A DNA stretch of 64,000 nt from Gimesia aquarii (GTDB lineage Bacteria; Planctomycetota; Planctomycetia; Planctomycetales; Planctomycetaceae), in contig NZ_CP037422.1 of assembly GCF_007748175.1 (NCBI RefSeq), positions 1,032,528-1,096,527 of the forward strand, given 5' to 3'. A model generated the notes under the pieces. It had not been told where the DNA came from and did not search any database. It was given only the letters and a program-made list of their open reading frames with translations. The stretch's first letter is position 1, and every line of letters begins with the position of its first letter. This document shows positions 18,727 through 28,832 of the stretch, piece after piece. A program made the translations under genes and the position numbers.

Positions 18727-18811
18727 AATTAATCATGTGTATATTAATAAACTAATGTATTAATATTAGTTGTTGATTGCTCGAATTTATTTCTTTTTTA
18801 AGGAGTGGGCC
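18727..18811 (+). promoter_or_regulatory. Conserved AT-rich leader of DUF1559 cassette 1
   Basis: The stretch 18727-18764 matches, with one or two differences, the reverse complement of 22770-22807, which lies upstream of the second DUF1559 gene. Similarity continues more loosely to the ribosome site (GAATTTATTTCTTTTTTAAGGAG against AAATTTATTTCTTTTCTACAGGAG). Inside is a possible hairpin, ACTAAT at 18751-18756 with ATTAGT at 18765-18770, not kept in the other copy. Likely promoter plus 5' untranslated region. Confidence 0.6.
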
Positions 18812-19789
18812 ATGAGGAATAAAACATGTCGATATGGATTTACACTGATTGAATTGTTAGTCGTGATCGCGATCATCGCAGTCTTAATTGCCTTACTTTT
18901 ACCAGCCGTCCAGCAGGCTCGCGAAGCGGCCCGACGAAGCACGTGCAAAAACAATCTGAAGCAACTGGGATTGGGACTGCATAACTACCATGATACCCAT
19001 CGCAAGTTTCCACAGGGTAACTATGGAATGACCAACAATCAATGGCCGCTTCGTGACGGAACGAACTGGCGAACAATGATTCTGCCGAATATCGATCAAG
19101 CTACCGTTTATAATCAACTGACCTTTGATGATGTGAATGCAACGTTCAACGGATTAACCTACACCGGCAATGAAGTATTGATCGGTTTAAAGATGCCAGT
19201 ATTCCTGTGTCCTTCCAGTGTTCTCAAGCCGTTTGATAATTCGGGAGTCAGTAACAATACTGCTGGAGGTCTCAACCATCACTACGCTGGTATTCAAGGA
19301 GCAGCGCGACCTATCCCTGGTCCTGATGCTAATCAGGGAACGCGAGACTGTAGTCATGGGTGGTCGTGTGATAACGGAACGTTTTTCTCAAACGAATGTA
19401 TTGCGATCGCAGAGATCATCGATGGCTCTTCGAATACCATTATTGTTGCTGAACAATCTGGCCGGGTAAACGGGCAAAACCTGACTGCTAATTACTATGG
19501 TGGATGGCATGGAGCGCGCAACGATTCCCGGGTCAGCGGCCCCAGTTGTTCTGACTTATGGTCGGCTGGCACAACTTGTGTTCGATTTGCTCCGAACTCC
19601 AACATCATTCAGACCGGAGCCACTGACCGAAAATATCGCAATAATACCGTTATCAATTCTGAACACACCGGTGGAATACATGTTCTGCTGGGCGACGGTA
19701 GCGTTCATTTTCTCTCTGAGAATATCGACTTCCTCACACTCAAAAAATTATGTGTACGTTACGATGGGGTTCCCGTGGGAGAATTTTAA
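18812..19789 (+). CDS. DUF1559 prepilin-like protein
   Basis: 325 residues from ATG 18812, which has an AAGGAG site 6 bases upstream. It has an N-terminal type IV prepilin-type methylation/cleavage motif, [21 protein letters not shown], followed by the DUF1559 hallmark [12 protein letters not shown] and [15 protein letters not shown]. The C-terminal H-X9-DG motif reads [22 protein letters not shown]. These pseudopilin-like proteins are very numerous in planctomycetes and are thought to be surface-located; their role is not settled. The gene is followed by a lipoprotein gene in the same direction. Confidence 0.95.
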   Translation: MRNKTCRYGFTLIELLVVIAIIAVLIALLLPAVQQAREAARRSTCKNNLKQLGLGLHNYHDTHRKFPQGNYGMTNNQWPLRDGTNWRTMILPNIDQATVYNQLTFDDVNATFNGLTYTGNEVLIGLKMPVFLCPSSVLKPFDNSGVSNNTAGGLNHHYAGIQGAARPIPGPDANQGTRDCSHGWSCDNGTFFSNECIAIAEIIDGSSNTIIVAEQSGRVNGQNLTANYYGGWHGARNDSRVSGPSCSDLWSAGTTCVRFAPNSNIIQTGATDRKYRNNTVINSEHTGGIHVLLGDGSVHFLSENIDFLTLKKLCVRYDGVPVGEF

Positions 19790-19878
19790 ACGATATTCGG
19801 CATCCTGTGCCCCGCAATCAAATACTGCTATGTGTGTGAATTGTTGTTTTCAAATTTCAGTGAATGAAAGAAATCGCT

Positions 19879-20295
19879 ATGAGAAAGTATGGAGTCCTGA
19901 TTATCCTGGTGTGCGTTGTTCTCATCTCCAGTGGTTGCGGCGCTTCTGGACCGGAATTCAAAACCGGTACACTTACTGGAACTGCAAAGATCGGGGACCG
20001 CCCTTTTGACGCGGACGCAGTGCTGATGTTTCTCGATAGCACCTCGGGACAAGCCTATACCGCACCAGTCGCTGCAGACGGAAAGTTTTCCGTCGGTGAA
20101 GAAGTCAGAGTGGGAACTTACACTGTCTATCTCGCTCCCAAGCCGCAAGCACCAGATGATCCTGAGATGCAGCCAACAGGGGTCACGATGGATACATCAA
20201 TGCCCGACAAATACTGGAATGAGGCAACCAGCGACCTCAAGGTGACCGTCAACGAAGGAGATAATAACCCGACTGTTGTCTTCGAGAAAAGCTAA
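19879..20295 (+). CDS. Lipoprotein with carboxypeptidase-regulatory-like fold
   Basis: 138 residues from ATG 19879. The signal peptide ends in a lipobox, LISSGC, so the cysteine should be lipidated. The mature part has beta-strand texture with GTLTGTAKIGDRPF and the AADGKFSVG segment. This resembles the transthyretin/carboxypeptidase-regulatory domain lipoproteins that commonly follow DUF1559 genes. It pairs with the upstream DUF1559 gene. A clear terminator follows. Confidence 0.85.
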   Translation: MRKYGVLIILVCVVLISSGCGASGPEFKTGTLTGTAKIGDRPFDADAVLMFLDSTSGQAYTAPVAADGKFSVGEEVRVGTYTVYLAPKPQAPDDPEMQPTGVTMDTSMPDKYWNEATSDLKVTVNEGDNNPTVVFEKS

Positions 20296-20320
20296 CCTTA
20301 AAAAGAGATCATCGAATCGG

Positions 20321-20350
20321 AGGCCAGGTGGATCAGCCTGGCCTTTTTTT
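20321..20350 (+). terminator. Rho-independent terminator after cassette 1
   Basis: AGGCCAGG at 20321-20328 pairs with CCTGGCCT at 20337-20344, followed by a run of seven T. Placed 26 bases after the lipoprotein stop, it ends the DUF1559-lipoprotein transcript. Confidence 0.88.
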
Positions 20351-20600
20351 ATTTCTAGAGCCTTCATCTCCTGCTTTGTGAGAGATTTTTCGACAGAAGG
20401 CATAGTTCTGTTTCCAAAACGGTTTACAGAACCATCCTTTGAATCACACAAATTGACCACTCAACGGGTTTGATTTACCCCCATGCCGTTCTCTTCCCTG
20501 CCCGACCCGATACGTCCTGCTCTCTGGGGAGATGCTCATTTGCGTTTACTCAGAAAATCCACACAAACGGAATCCTCTCGAACGGATCCTAGTTTAGGGA

Positions 20601-21083
20601 GGAATTACCGTTCTGATTGTCATCGTAGCCATCGAGTATCGCGCGAAACAGAACTATGATGCGTCTGTCTCCGCACTACAGGAAATTGCTAACGGCGTTC
20701 GAGATGTCTCCATCGATGAAGCACGCCAGATAATGGTCGGATTTAGCCAGGAAGAGGGACCTCAGCAGAATGACCAGGGTTTGGACACATACCATTATCA
20801 ATGGTTCAGTTTGTTTAAGAGGGGGACTTATCAGTTGACTCTTGTGTAGAATAAAGGCCAGACGCTCCATTCATTTGATGGACTGGCTTTTACCGAAGAT
20901 CCAGATATTGTAGCGGCAAAAATCGAGGAAGCGAACGCTGATGTCGGGGAATCAAATCCCTCGTTAATTAGTAATGCACTTCCTCAAGATTCTCCCCTCA
21001 AAAACGGTATAAGAGAAGATTCGGCTAAAAGACAAGCGATTCCAGAGAAAAAGACATCGAATGAAAATAATTTTCTCAATTGA
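20601..21083 (+). pseudogene. Truncated membrane-anchored protein gene with internal stop
   Basis: In frame from 20601 the reading is hydrophobic (VLIVIVAIEY), then DASVSALQEIANGVRDVSID and a YHYQWFSLFKRG segment. A TAG follows at 20847-20849. It then goes on with QTLHSFDGLAFTEDPDIVAA and an acidic, Ser/Asn-rich tail to TGA at 21081-21083. A stop at 20595-20597 and no start codon show that the 5' end is missing or broken. Protein-like texture on both sides of the TAG argues for one former gene of about 160 or more residues. Family not recognised. Confidence 0.65.
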
Positions 21084-21209
21084 AGTTAAAAACGCGGTTC
21101 TCCCAATAATGATCCGATCACAGGAACGAAACAGGAATCTCCTGCGCCTCGTCTTTTTTTTATTATCAAATAGTAATTCCAGTCTACGAGCAGTACCCGT
21201 TGATAAGCA

Positions 21210-21713
21210 TCACACATCGCGTTCGGGGTTTGCTTTTTTATCGGGAACTTTGAAATCCGGATTGACGAGTTTGAAGTCGGCGTCTTTGGCTCCTGCCGGA
21301 GGAACATTGAATTCCAGTGCCGTTTTTGAATTGTATTGTGGTGGAATCGGATTCGGACCGCGACGGTCCTTTCCAGAAGCATCGTAGGAAGGCAGGATTT
21401 CCTCGAACGCATCAAGCGTGATGATCACGTCATTCGGCCCGATGACGGCTCCATCGTCGTTTGTCATCACCAGTGCCAGTTCATACCGTCCATTTTCATC
21501 CGTTTTACCGAATGACTCAGCGGCTCCTTTGTCCTCACTGTCCTCCGCCGTCGTTCGCGGGCGAAACAGTACGGTGGCTCCTGGTAACGGTTGATCATTC
21601 ATCGTCACAGTACCGGCAACAGAAGCCAGCTTTACTTCATCAGCCCCGCAGCCTGTCATAACCACTAGTGCATTAATCATCAGAAACAATTGCGGAATCG
21701 AATAGTCGTTCAT
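21210..21713 (-). CDS. Lipoprotein of DUF1559 cassette 2
   Basis: 167 residues from ATG 21713, which has an AAGGAGT site about 9 bases upstream. The signal peptide ends in the lipobox VVMTGC. The mature part is a carboxypeptidase-regulatory-like beta domain: SVAGTVTMNDQPLPGATVLF ... GKTDENGRYELAL. It ends with a basic, Pro-rich tail. It lies just downstream of the second DUF1559 gene on the same strand and is the counterpart of the lipoprotein at 19879-20295, although the two share little sequence. Confidence 0.88.
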   Translation of the reverse strand: MNDYSIPQLFLMINALVVMTGCGADEVKLASVAGTVTMNDQPLPGATVLFRPRTTAEDSEDKGAAESFGKTDENGRYELALVMTNDDGAVIGPNDVIITLDAFEEILPSYDASGKDRRGPNPIPPQYNSKTALEFNVPPAGAKDADFKLVNPDFKVPDKKANPERDV

Positions 21714-21793
21714 CTGTAAAGCACTCCTTAAACAGAACTCAAACCATAAGTTTTCAATCTGGCTGTAACCATTCCACTCAAGGAACTGATCGA

Positions 21794-22723
21794 TCACCAT
21801 TCTCCAATGATTTCTTCTCCTGAAATTGATCCCAAGTTTTGAAAGAGTGTTAAGTCGATATTTTCACTGAGAAAGCGACTTGATCCGTCTGCCAGCAGAA
21901 CTTGCATGCCACCGACATGCATGCTTCCCCAACCACGTTTGCAAGCGTTGCTGCCTCCTGCACCTCCGATCGCCACACAACGATCATAATCAGGGAGAAG
22001 TGTGCGACGCTGGGCGACAAAGGAAGACTGGTTGTATGAAGTGTATGTGTAGGCCCAGAAGGTCCCCCGGCGGGGCTGTGACTTCGTATGATACTCTCCC
22101 ACCACGATTGTATTCGAAGTGCCATCGTTAATTGTACTGAATTTCTCTACCGTGAAACTATTCGTTCCAATACTATGTAACAAGCCTCTCCAGTTCTCAG
22201 GTAGACCTGATCCATCGGCATTATCCATCCAGCCACTCGTATCGGTTTTCCCAGAAACGGCGCGATAGGAACTCATACGATATTGTAACCCACTGCCCGG
22301 TCCGCTCGCCGGTTGTCTCAATTTTCCGGCGTTGTCATCCGATGGGCAGTTATAGACAACAACGAGTTGCTCCCTGACAGCCGCATTGGGAGGATCTTCG
22401 TTGAACACGTTTGAGTTGTACTGTTGAAATAAGGATGCCTGATCGAGTTGAGGTAGAATCGAAATCCCCCAGGTGATTCCGCTTTTGGTTCCGCAACAAT
22501 TTCCCACTGTGATTCCGCCAGGAGGGAACGTACGAAAAGCATCGTGATAATTGTGGAGTGCTAAGCCAATCTGTTTCAGATTATTCTTGCACGAACTCCG
22601 TCGCGCGGCTTCGCGGGCCTGTTGGACGGCTGGTAACAACAAGGCAATCAAAATTGCGATAATCGCAATCACGACTAATAATTCAATCAGTGTAAATCCG
22701 TGCCGACGTGGTTTATGACTCAT
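21794..22723 (-). CDS. DUF1559 prepilin-like protein
   Basis: 309 residues. The N-terminal prepilin motif [21 protein letters not shown], the [21 protein letters not shown] block and the C-terminal H-X9-DG motif ([22 protein letters not shown]) are all present. ATG has an AGGAG site a few bases upstream. It faces the other DUF1559 gene across a pseudogene, and their leaders are nearly identical. This suggests an inverted duplication whose regulatory part has been kept while the coding parts diverged. Confidence 0.95.
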   Translation of the reverse strand: MSHKPRRHGFTLIELLVVIAIIAILIALLLPAVQQAREAARRSSCKNNLKQIGLALHNYHDAFRTFPPGGITVGNCCGTKSGITWGISILPQLDQASLFQQYNSNVFNEDPPNAAVREQLVVVYNCPSDDNAGKLRQPASGPGSGLQYRMSSYRAVSGKTDTSGWMDNADGSGLPENWRGLLHSIGTNSFTVEKFSTINDGTSNTIVVGEYHTKSQPRRGTFWAYTYTSYNQSSFVAQRRTLLPDYDRCVAIGGAGGSNACKRGWGSMHVGGMQVLLADGSSRFLSENIDLTLFQNLGSISGEEIIGEW

Positions 22724-22807
22724 GATCGACTCCTGTAGAAAAGAAATAAATTTAAGTGATCGAATATCAATTAATACATTAGTTTATTAATATACACGTG
22801 ATTAATT
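22724..22807 (-). promoter_or_regulatory. Conserved AT-rich leader of DUF1559 cassette 2
   Basis: Reading the minus strand, 22807-22770 repeats the core leader of cassette 1 (ATTAATCAYGTGTATATTAA, then TAAACTAATGTATTAAT) with one base difference, then drifts, then matches again near the ribosome site. The strong conservation of a non-coding stretch suggests a functional promoter or 5' regulatory RNA. Confidence 0.6.
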
Positions 22808-23092
22808 TTATATCCAGGAGGATTTACACTTAAATTGAACTTTTTCTACAGTACCTCATGATCAACCAATAGTTATCTTTATTTAGAAACAACGCAGTTT
22901 ACAGCAAAATTCAGTTTGAAAGTATCGAATTTAAAGCTTCAGAGACAATTATGGCATCTTGTACAAAACAGATTTTCGTATATCAAAACAATATTCTACA
23001 GGTATTAATATCGTAAGATCGGAATATCATCGCGAATGAAATAAATATTAAACGTGAAAAAAACAGTCTCCCTTTACCTTTGAACTGTAATC
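22808..23092. other. Intergenic region, nothing recognised
   Basis: AT-rich sequence between divergent genes. No gene, hairpin with T tract or clear promoter pair stood out. Confidence 0.4.
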
Positions 23093-23650
23093 ATGAGTCA
23101 CGAATTCACTCAAGTAGCATCGATTCTCAAACAGATCGAACATAGTAAAGATTCACTTTGCTGCCACATCGGCGACTCTGATGTATTCGCTGTCTCTGAA
23201 TCGCTAGTTAGTAGACTCCGCACGTCTGGGTATACGGCACACTTTGCAAGTCTGTTTACAATTCAGCCGCGCTGGCTCGATCACTTCTTTTCAAAATGTG
23301 CCAGCAATTGGTTCGCACGCACTGCGCGCTGCTCACGTCAAGCTGCGTCAGAAATCATTACTCAACTGCCCGTACCGGTTCATGAACGACTTAATTGCAA
23401 TGCCGGAAACCCTCGCTGTATCTTAGCTGTTGCCGCAATCGCCTACACCAAACCTGATTTTCTAATCTACACGACTTCTGGAATGGATCCGCAAGGAAGA
23501 GAAGTATTACAAAGCTCTTTCCACGAAATATGCGCGGGTGTACGCGCTATTCACGTATGTCATTTACCAGACCCAATTGAGTGCCAGGAGAAGTGTATTG
23601 AACACCCTCTCATGAAATGCGTTTCCTGCTCGACGGAAAAAACTGTCTGA
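23093..23650 (+). CDS. Degenerate ABC-ATPase-like protein without Walker A
   Basis: 185 residues. The segment NAGNPRCILAVAAIAYTKPDF followed by LIYTTSGMDPQGREVLQ aligns by eye with the LSGGQxxR...DEPTSGLDPxGR block of ABC ATPases, and RAIHVCHLPD with the switch region (VTHD). The signature motif, the Walker B acidic pair (TT instead of DE) and any P-loop are lost. It is Cys-rich (13 or so). It lies 66 bases before the acyl-CoA ligase. It could be a non-catalytic paralogue with a structural or regulatory role. Family assignment is by pattern only. Confidence 0.6.
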   Translation: MSHEFTQVASILKQIEHSKDSLCCHIGDSDVFAVSESLVSRLRTSGYTAHFASLFTIQPRWLDHFFSKCASNWFARTARCSRQAASEIITQLPVPVHERLNCNAGNPRCILAVAAIAYTKPDFLIYTTSGMDPQGREVLQSSFHEICAGVRAIHVCHLPDPIECQEKCIEHPLMKCVSCSTEKTV

Positions 23651-23716
23651 CTTCATGATTTGCAAAGCGTATGAGGCCGATGATAAAATGAATGAAAAAG
23701 AGGGGACAAAAACTTC

Positions 23717-25249
23717 ATGACGCATCTCCAGGCGCTTCTCAAAAATTCCGTTCGACAGTGTCCTACTAAAACAGCGATTCAATTCGAGGGTGAGTGCGTC
23801 AGTTATGCAGATCTGGAGCATCAGGTTCGGAAAGTCGCGGGCGGATTACAAAAGCTGGGAATTCACCAGGGAGATCGTGTGGCCTGGTTCCTGCCGAATT
23901 GTCTGGAAGCGATCCTGACAACTCTTGCTTGCTACCAGATCGGTGCTGTAGCCGTTCCCCTGAATTATCGCTATGTCGCCGAGGAAGTGATTGATGTCGT
24001 TGAGCGCGTTGACGCCCGGATGATTTTGTTCCATGTCGATAAGATGCAAATTGTTCAACCGCTACTCCCTACACACGAGGGCATGATTGCGGTTTCGGTT
24101 GGCTCGACTCACAGCACACCAGATGACATACATCCCTTTTCGGTATTATTAGAAACTGAGGCACTGGTATCGGGAATCAATGTGGAACCAGGCAATCCAG
24201 CTTTCATTCTTTTTACATCTGGCAGTACCGGTCATCCGAAAGGAGTCATCCATTCCCACGCAGGAGCATTTGCCGGGATCGAGACCTCGCGTCAGATTTT
24301 TGAATTTACGAGTGAGGATGTCGTGCTGGTGGGCAAGCCCATCAGTCATGCCGGTGGTTTGCAGACTCAGTTGATGCCTGCCCTGTCGGTCGGTGCGCGA
24401 GTCGTCCTTTCCATGAGGCCCACTCCTGCCTCGGCCGTCTCGATAATTCAAGCCGAATCGGTCACTGAATATGGGATGCTTGCCAGCGACCTTCTGGATT
24501 TCGTGGAATACCTGGAACAGAATCCGACAGGACTACCAACGCTCAAAAACAGCATCGGTTCGGGAGATGCGGTCCCGACAGACCTTCACCATCGCTTCCG
24601 TGACCTGTTAGGCTGGGAAGTAATGGAAGGTGCGGGCATGACAGAAATCGGAGGTTACTACGCGGCGAATCCCCGTTTTGGAACCCGTAAGTGGGGATCG
24701 CTTGGATTACCAACTCCTGATACCGAGTTGCGGATCGTCACAGCCGAAGGAGATGACTGTCCCTCTGGTGAAACGGGTGAAATTGTGCTGCGGACGCCCT
24801 CAGCGACTATCGGCTACTGGAATGACGAACAAGCTACAACAGATTTATTTCGAGGTGAATGGCTGCATACTGGCGACCTGGGGCATTTTGACGATGATGG
24901 ATATGTCTGGTTCATCGGTCGAAAGAAACTGATGATCGTCCGCCGCGGTTCCAACATTGCCCCCGCGGAAGTTGAGTCGATCATTGATGAGCATCCATTA
25001 GTGCATGCTGCCGTTGTTGTAGGCTTACGCGATCCGAGAGATGGCGAGCTGCCGGTGGCGTGTGTCGCGCTGATCGGAAAGCAAGACGATTCGAGCGAAA
25101 AAACCATTCGCGCCTACGTCGCGGATCAACTTGCTGAATATAAAAATCCGGTGCACTATCTGTTCTTTGACGAATTGCCACGCACGGGTACTGGCAAGTT
25201 TGATCGTCATCAGCTTCAGGAGCTAGTTGCAGAGAATTTTGGTGATTAA
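23717..25249 (+). CDS. Class I adenylate-forming acyl-CoA synthetase
   Basis: 510 residues with the full AMP-binding enzyme layout. The P-loop TSGSTGHPKG is at 167-176 and A5 reads EGAGMTEIGG. A7/A8 is WLHTGDLGHFDDDGYVWFIG, with GRKKLMIVRRG after it. The C-terminal lysine motif is PRTGTGKFDR. It activates a carboxylic acid as acyl-AMP and then acyl-CoA. With prpBCD and the CoA-transferase pair nearby, a short-chain acid such as propionate is plausible but not shown. A copy of its last 40 codons lies at 31296-31415. Confidence 0.9.
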   Translation: MTHLQALLKNSVRQCPTKTAIQFEGECVSYADLEHQVRKVAGGLQKLGIHQGDRVAWFLPNCLEAILTTLACYQIGAVAVPLNYRYVAEEVIDVVERVDARMILFHVDKMQIVQPLLPTHEGMIAVSVGSTHSTPDDIHPFSVLLETEALVSGINVEPGNPAFILFTSGSTGHPKGVIHSHAGAFAGIETSRQIFEFTSEDVVLVGKPISHAGGLQTQLMPALSVGARVVLSMRPTPASAVSIIQAESVTEYGMLASDLLDFVEYLEQNPTGLPTLKNSIGSGDAVPTDLHHRFRDLLGWEVMEGAGMTEIGGYYAANPRFGTRKWGSLGLPTPDTELRIVTAEGDDCPSGETGEIVLRTPSATIGYWNDEQATTDLFRGEWLHTGDLGHFDDDGYVWFIGRKKLMIVRRGSNIAPAEVESIIDEHPLVHAAVVVGLRDPRDGELPVACVALIGKQDDSSEKTIRAYVADQLAEYKNPVHYLFFDELPRTGTGKFDRHQLQELVAENFGD

Positions 25250-25317
25250 GCGGCTTGAGCTAGTCGCATCCGCTGTCGATTCATAATAATGCAGACATCC
25301 ATTCAAGCAAAGCTTGT

Positions 25318-26787
25318 TTATTTCGGAATGCGAGAGGCGACTAATAGCGACATCATTTCCTCGACAGACGTTGATTCGAATGCCTCTTGATCCGAACAGA
25401 TTTCGAGGATGCGATTCGCACTTGTTTCCGAAACACCGCCACGTAAATAGCGTTCGAACTTTTCCTTCAACAAAGGAATCCCTTCAGCACGCCGGCGGTA
25501 ATGTCCGACCGGATAACCGATTTCGACTCGCTCAGTTTTGGTGCCATCTTTGAAGAAGACTTGTACGGCGTTACCGATGGCGCGTTTGTCGGATATCAGG
25601 TATTCATGGGTGAAACGTTCGTTTTCCCGGCATTGCATTCTGTTGCGTAGTGCATCGATTCGTGGATCAGCGGCAACCGCGTCTTCGTAATCTTCGGCCG
25701 TCAGTCGCCCGAAGATCAAGGGTATAGCAACCATATATTGCAGGCAGTGGTCTCGGTCAGCAGGGTTATCGAGGGGTCCCGTTTTGTTAATGATGCGGTT
25801 TCCGGATTCTTGTGTTTCGATCACGATTTGTTCAATTTCATCAAGGCGCTCATTCACTTCCTCATGCAATATCAAAGCGGCTTCGACTGCGGTCTGGGCA
25901 TGAAACTCGGCCGGGAATGAAATCTTGAACAAGATGTTTTTCATCACATAGGTTCCAAACTTCTGGCTGAAAGAGAGAGTGTCGCCTCTGAATGAAACAT
26001 CTTGAAACCCCCAGGTTGGTGCAGTAATGGCAGTGGGATAGCCCATTTCTCCACGTTGGGCCAACATGGCCAGAAAAAGACCGCGCGAAGTCGCATCGCC
26101 GGCTGCCCACGATTTTCGTGAACCGGTATTCGGCGCATGCCGATAGGTGCGGAGCGATGAACCGTCGAGCCAGGCATGGGAAATCGCGTTGAGTGTTTGT
26201 TCGCGATTGCAGCCCAGCATCTGTGCGGAGACAGCCGCTGAGGCGATGCGTACCAGCATGACATGGTCGAGGCCTACTCGGTTAAATGAATTCTCTAGCG
26301 CAATGACGCCCTGAATTTCGTGGGCCTTGATCATGGCGACGAGCACATCTTTCATCAACAGCGAGCGTGTCCCGGTTCGAGATTGATAATCGGCCAGTGC
26401 CAGAATGGCGCCCAGATTATCGGAAGGATGCCCCCATTCCGCAGCCAGCCAGGTATCGTTAAAATCGAGCCAGCGAATTGTAGCACCGATGTTCCAGGCA
26501 GCCCGCACGGGATCAAGCTCATAGGAAGTTCCGGGTACTCGTGCACCGCCGGGAAGTTCTGCGCCCGGTACGATGGGTCCCAGCAGCTTGGTACAGGCAG
26601 GGTAGTTGAGCGCATACAGCCCGCAGCCGATGGTATCCATCCAGCAATAACGGGCCGTCTCCATGGCTTCATTCGATTGCTCAACCGTGGGTCGACCCGT
26701 ATCGAGGTCCAATACATAATCGGCAATGTCCTGAATCACCCGGTCAAATTCCGGGCGGGCGGCATCGTAGACGTCAGTTTCACTCAT
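25318..26787 (-). CDS. prpD: MmgE/PrpD family 2-methylcitrate dehydratase
   Basis: 489 residues, the usual PrpD length. Recognisable segments are ARYCWMDTIGCGLYALNYP near the N terminus, WLDFNDTWLAAEWGHPSDNLG, AWLDGSSLRTYRHAPNTGSRKSW-type central block, and a C-terminal MmgE/PrpD beta region. It dehydrates 2-methylcitrate to 2-methyl-cis-aconitate in the methylcitrate cycle. It starts 3 bases after the prpC stop and is the last gene of prpBCD. It converges on the acyl-CoA ligase with a 68-base gap. Confidence 0.92.
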   Translation of the reverse strand: MSETDVYDAARPEFDRVIQDIADYVLDLDTGRPTVEQSNEAMETARYCWMDTIGCGLYALNYPACTKLLGPIVPGAELPGGARVPGTSYELDPVRAAWNIGATIRWLDFNDTWLAAEWGHPSDNLGAILALADYQSRTGTRSLLMKDVLVAMIKAHEIQGVIALENSFNRVGLDHVMLVRIASAAVSAQMLGCNREQTLNAISHAWLDGSSLRTYRHAPNTGSRKSWAAGDATSRGLFLAMLAQRGEMGYPTAITAPTWGFQDVSFRGDTLSFSQKFGTYVMKNILFKISFPAEFHAQTAVEAALILHEEVNERLDEIEQIVIETQESGNRIINKTGPLDNPADRDHCLQYMVAIPLIFGRLTAEDYEDAVAADPRIDALRNRMQCRENERFTHEYLISDKRAIGNAVQVFFKDGTKTERVEIGYPVGHYRRRAEGIPLLKEKFERYLRGGVSETSANRILEICSDQEAFESTSVEEMMSLLVASRIPK

Positions 26788-26790
26788 CTG

Positions 26791-27942
26791 TTAACGATTC
26801 TCCAGTGCAATCCAGTCGAGGTTTTCGGGGCCGGTGTAATGGGCACCAGGGCGAATGATCTTACCATCTTCACGTTGTTCGATCACGTGTGCGCCCCAGC
26901 CAGCAATGCGGGACATGACAAACAATGGGGTAAACATTTCTGTGGGAACGTTCATTCGATGATAGGAAACCGCCGAAAACCAATCGAGGTTGGGAAACAT
27001 CTTTTTGACTTCCCACATCACTGACTCCAGTCTCTCGGCAATGTCGAATAACGTCATTTCCTCTGCTTCTTCCGAGAGCTGTCTGGCAACAGATTTAATC
27101 ACGGTGTTGCGCGGGTCGCCTGTTGTGTAAACCGGATGGCCGAACCCAATGATGATTTCCTTTCGACCGACGCGTTCGCGAATATCGGCCTCGGCAGAAT
27201 CGGGATCCGTATAACGGTTCTGAATTTCGAAAGCGACTTCATTCGCACCGCCGTGCTTGGGCCCCCGGAGTGCGCCGATGGCTCCTGTAATTGAAGAATA
27301 GAGATCCGACCCCGTTCCGGCAATCACGCGTGCGGTGAAGGTCGATGCGTTAAATTCGTGCTCCGCATAAAGGATCAACGAGGTGTGCATCGCCCGAATC
27401 CAGGAATCGCCAGGTTGCTCGCCATGTAAAAGTTGCAGGAAGTGTTCGCCGATGGAATCCGCGTCGGTTTCCACTTCGATCCTTCGCCCCTCATTGGCGA
27501 AATGGTACCAAAACAACAACATCGAACCAAAGCTGGCCATCAAGCGGTCAATCAGATTCCGCGCTGTCTCAGCCGTATGCTCGGCCGGTTCGGGCTCGCA
27601 CGTTCCCAGCATCGAGCAGCCCGTCCGCAAGACATCCATGGGGTGTGCCGAGGCGGGAATGGCTTCCAACATTGTTTTGACGGGCTCGGGAAGTTTTCGC
27701 AACGACTTCAGTTTTGTTTTGTATGCGGAAAGTTCCGATTGCGTTGGCAGTGATCCGTGAATGAGCAGGTACGCGATTTCTTCGAATTCGGCTGTCTCGG
27801 CAAAGTCGAGTATGTCAAAGCCACGATAATGCAGGTCGTTTCCTGAACGCCCCACAGTACAAATTCCTGTGTTGCCCGCTTCCACTCCCGAGAGTGCAAC
27901 CGATTTTTTCGGTTTTCTAATATCGGCCGGTGGTTCGTTCAT
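26791..27942 (-). CDS. prpC: 2-methylcitrate synthase / citrate synthase family
   Basis: 383 residues. Citrate-synthase-fold motifs are clear: [13 protein letters not shown] near residues 36-48, [20 protein letters not shown] (active-site His), [13 protein letters not shown], and [14 protein letters not shown], the last typical of PrpC-type enzymes. It condenses propionyl-CoA with oxaloacetate. Its start overlaps the prpB stop by four bases (ATGA), and prpD follows after three bases. Linkage with PrpB and PrpD supports methylcitrate over citrate synthesis. Confidence 0.94.
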   Translation of the reverse strand: MNEPPADIRKPKKSVALSGVEAGNTGICTVGRSGNDLHYRGFDILDFAETAEFEEIAYLLIHGSLPTQSELSAYKTKLKSLRKLPEPVKTMLEAIPASAHPMDVLRTGCSMLGTCEPEPAEHTAETARNLIDRLMASFGSMLLFWYHFANEGRRIEVETDADSIGEHFLQLLHGEQPGDSWIRAMHTSLILYAEHEFNASTFTARVIAGTGSDLYSSITGAIGALRGPKHGGANEVAFEIQNRYTDPDSAEADIRERVGRKEIIIGFGHPVYTTGDPRNTVIKSVARQLSEEAEEMTLFDIAERLESVMWEVKKMFPNLDWFSAVSYHRMNVPTEMFTPLFVMSRIAGWGAHVIEQREDGKIIRPGAHYTGPENLDWIALENR

Positions 27943-28832
27943 GATGGTTCGTCCTCCGAACTGTTCTCTGCAAAGAGCTGGTCAAGTTTGTTTTCGAAAT
28001 CGTGATAGCCAAGATAGTCGTAGAGTTCGTCACGCGTTTGCATCGTATCGAGCACACCTTGTTGCGTGCCATCCTTGCGAAGGGTTTGATAAACGTTAAG
28101 CGCCGCCTTGTTGGCAGCGCGAAAGGCGGACAGCGGGTACAAGGCAATACTCACTCCTACGTCTGCCAATTGCTGCGCGGTAAACAGGGGTGTGGCTCCA
28201 AACTCGGTAATATTGGCCAGGACGGGAACCTGTACCGCATCGACAAATTCCCGGTATTGCTCGAGCTGAGTCATTGCTTCCGGGAAAATCATGTCAGCGC
28301 CCGCTTCTACACAAGCAGACGCGCGGTCAATGGCTGACTGCATGCCTTCCACGGCCAGGGCATCGGTGCGAGCCATGATCACAAAATCGTCATCCAGCTT
28401 GGCATCAACGGCGGCCTTGATTCGATCGACCATTTCTGCCTGAGTCACAATGGCCTTGTTGGGACGATGTCCACACCGTTTCTGCTGAACCTGATCTTCC
28501 AGATGCACGCCTGCGGCTCCTGTCTTGTTCATCGCGCGCACAGCGCGGGCAATATTGAACGCGCCCCCCCAGCCGGTATCGATGTCAACCAATATTGGTA
28601 AACTGGCTGCGTCGGTCATGCGTCTGAGATCGATAAGCACATCGTCCATTGTGGTGATTCCCAAATCGGGAAGACCGCACGACCCCGCTGATACTCCTCC
28701 GCCGGAAAGATACAAGGCCCGGTACCCGGAGGCTTCCGCCAGGCGCGCGTGGTAGGCATTGATGGCTCCTACACACTGTAAGGGTTGTTCTTCTTCAATG
28801 GCTTTGCGAAATCTGCCACCTGCCGTGATCAC
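27939..28832 (-). CDS. prpB: Methylisocitrate lyase
   Basis: 297 residues of the isocitrate lyase/PEP mutase superfamily. Key segments are [27 protein letters not shown] (metal-binding Asp), [15 protein letters not shown] (catalytic KRCGH loop) and MARTDA. It cleaves 2-methylisocitrate to pyruvate and succinate. The start is GTG, preceded by GGAAGGAAGGG on the minus strand. It is the first gene of prpBCD; aconitase and a PrpR-type regulator are not in the window. Confidence 0.94.
   Translation of the reverse strand: MITAGGRFRKAIEEEQPLQCVGAINAYHARLAEASGYRALYLSGGGVSAGSCGLPDLGITTMDDVLIDLRRMTDAASLPILVDIDTGWGGAFNIARAVRAMNKTGAAGVHLEDQVQQKRCGHRPNKAIVTQAEMVDRIKAAVDAKLDDDFVIMARTDALAVEGMQSAIDRASACVEAGADMIFPEAMTQLEQYREFVDAVQVPVLANITEFGATPLFTAQQLADVGVSIALYPLSAFRAANKAALNVYQTLRKDGTQQGVLDTMQTRDELYDYLGYHDFENKLDQLFAENSSEDEPS

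Noticed and set aside
26320-27024. 234-codon plus-strand frame
   Set aside because: It lies opposite prpC and prpD, which are firmly identified; it is an antisense shadow.
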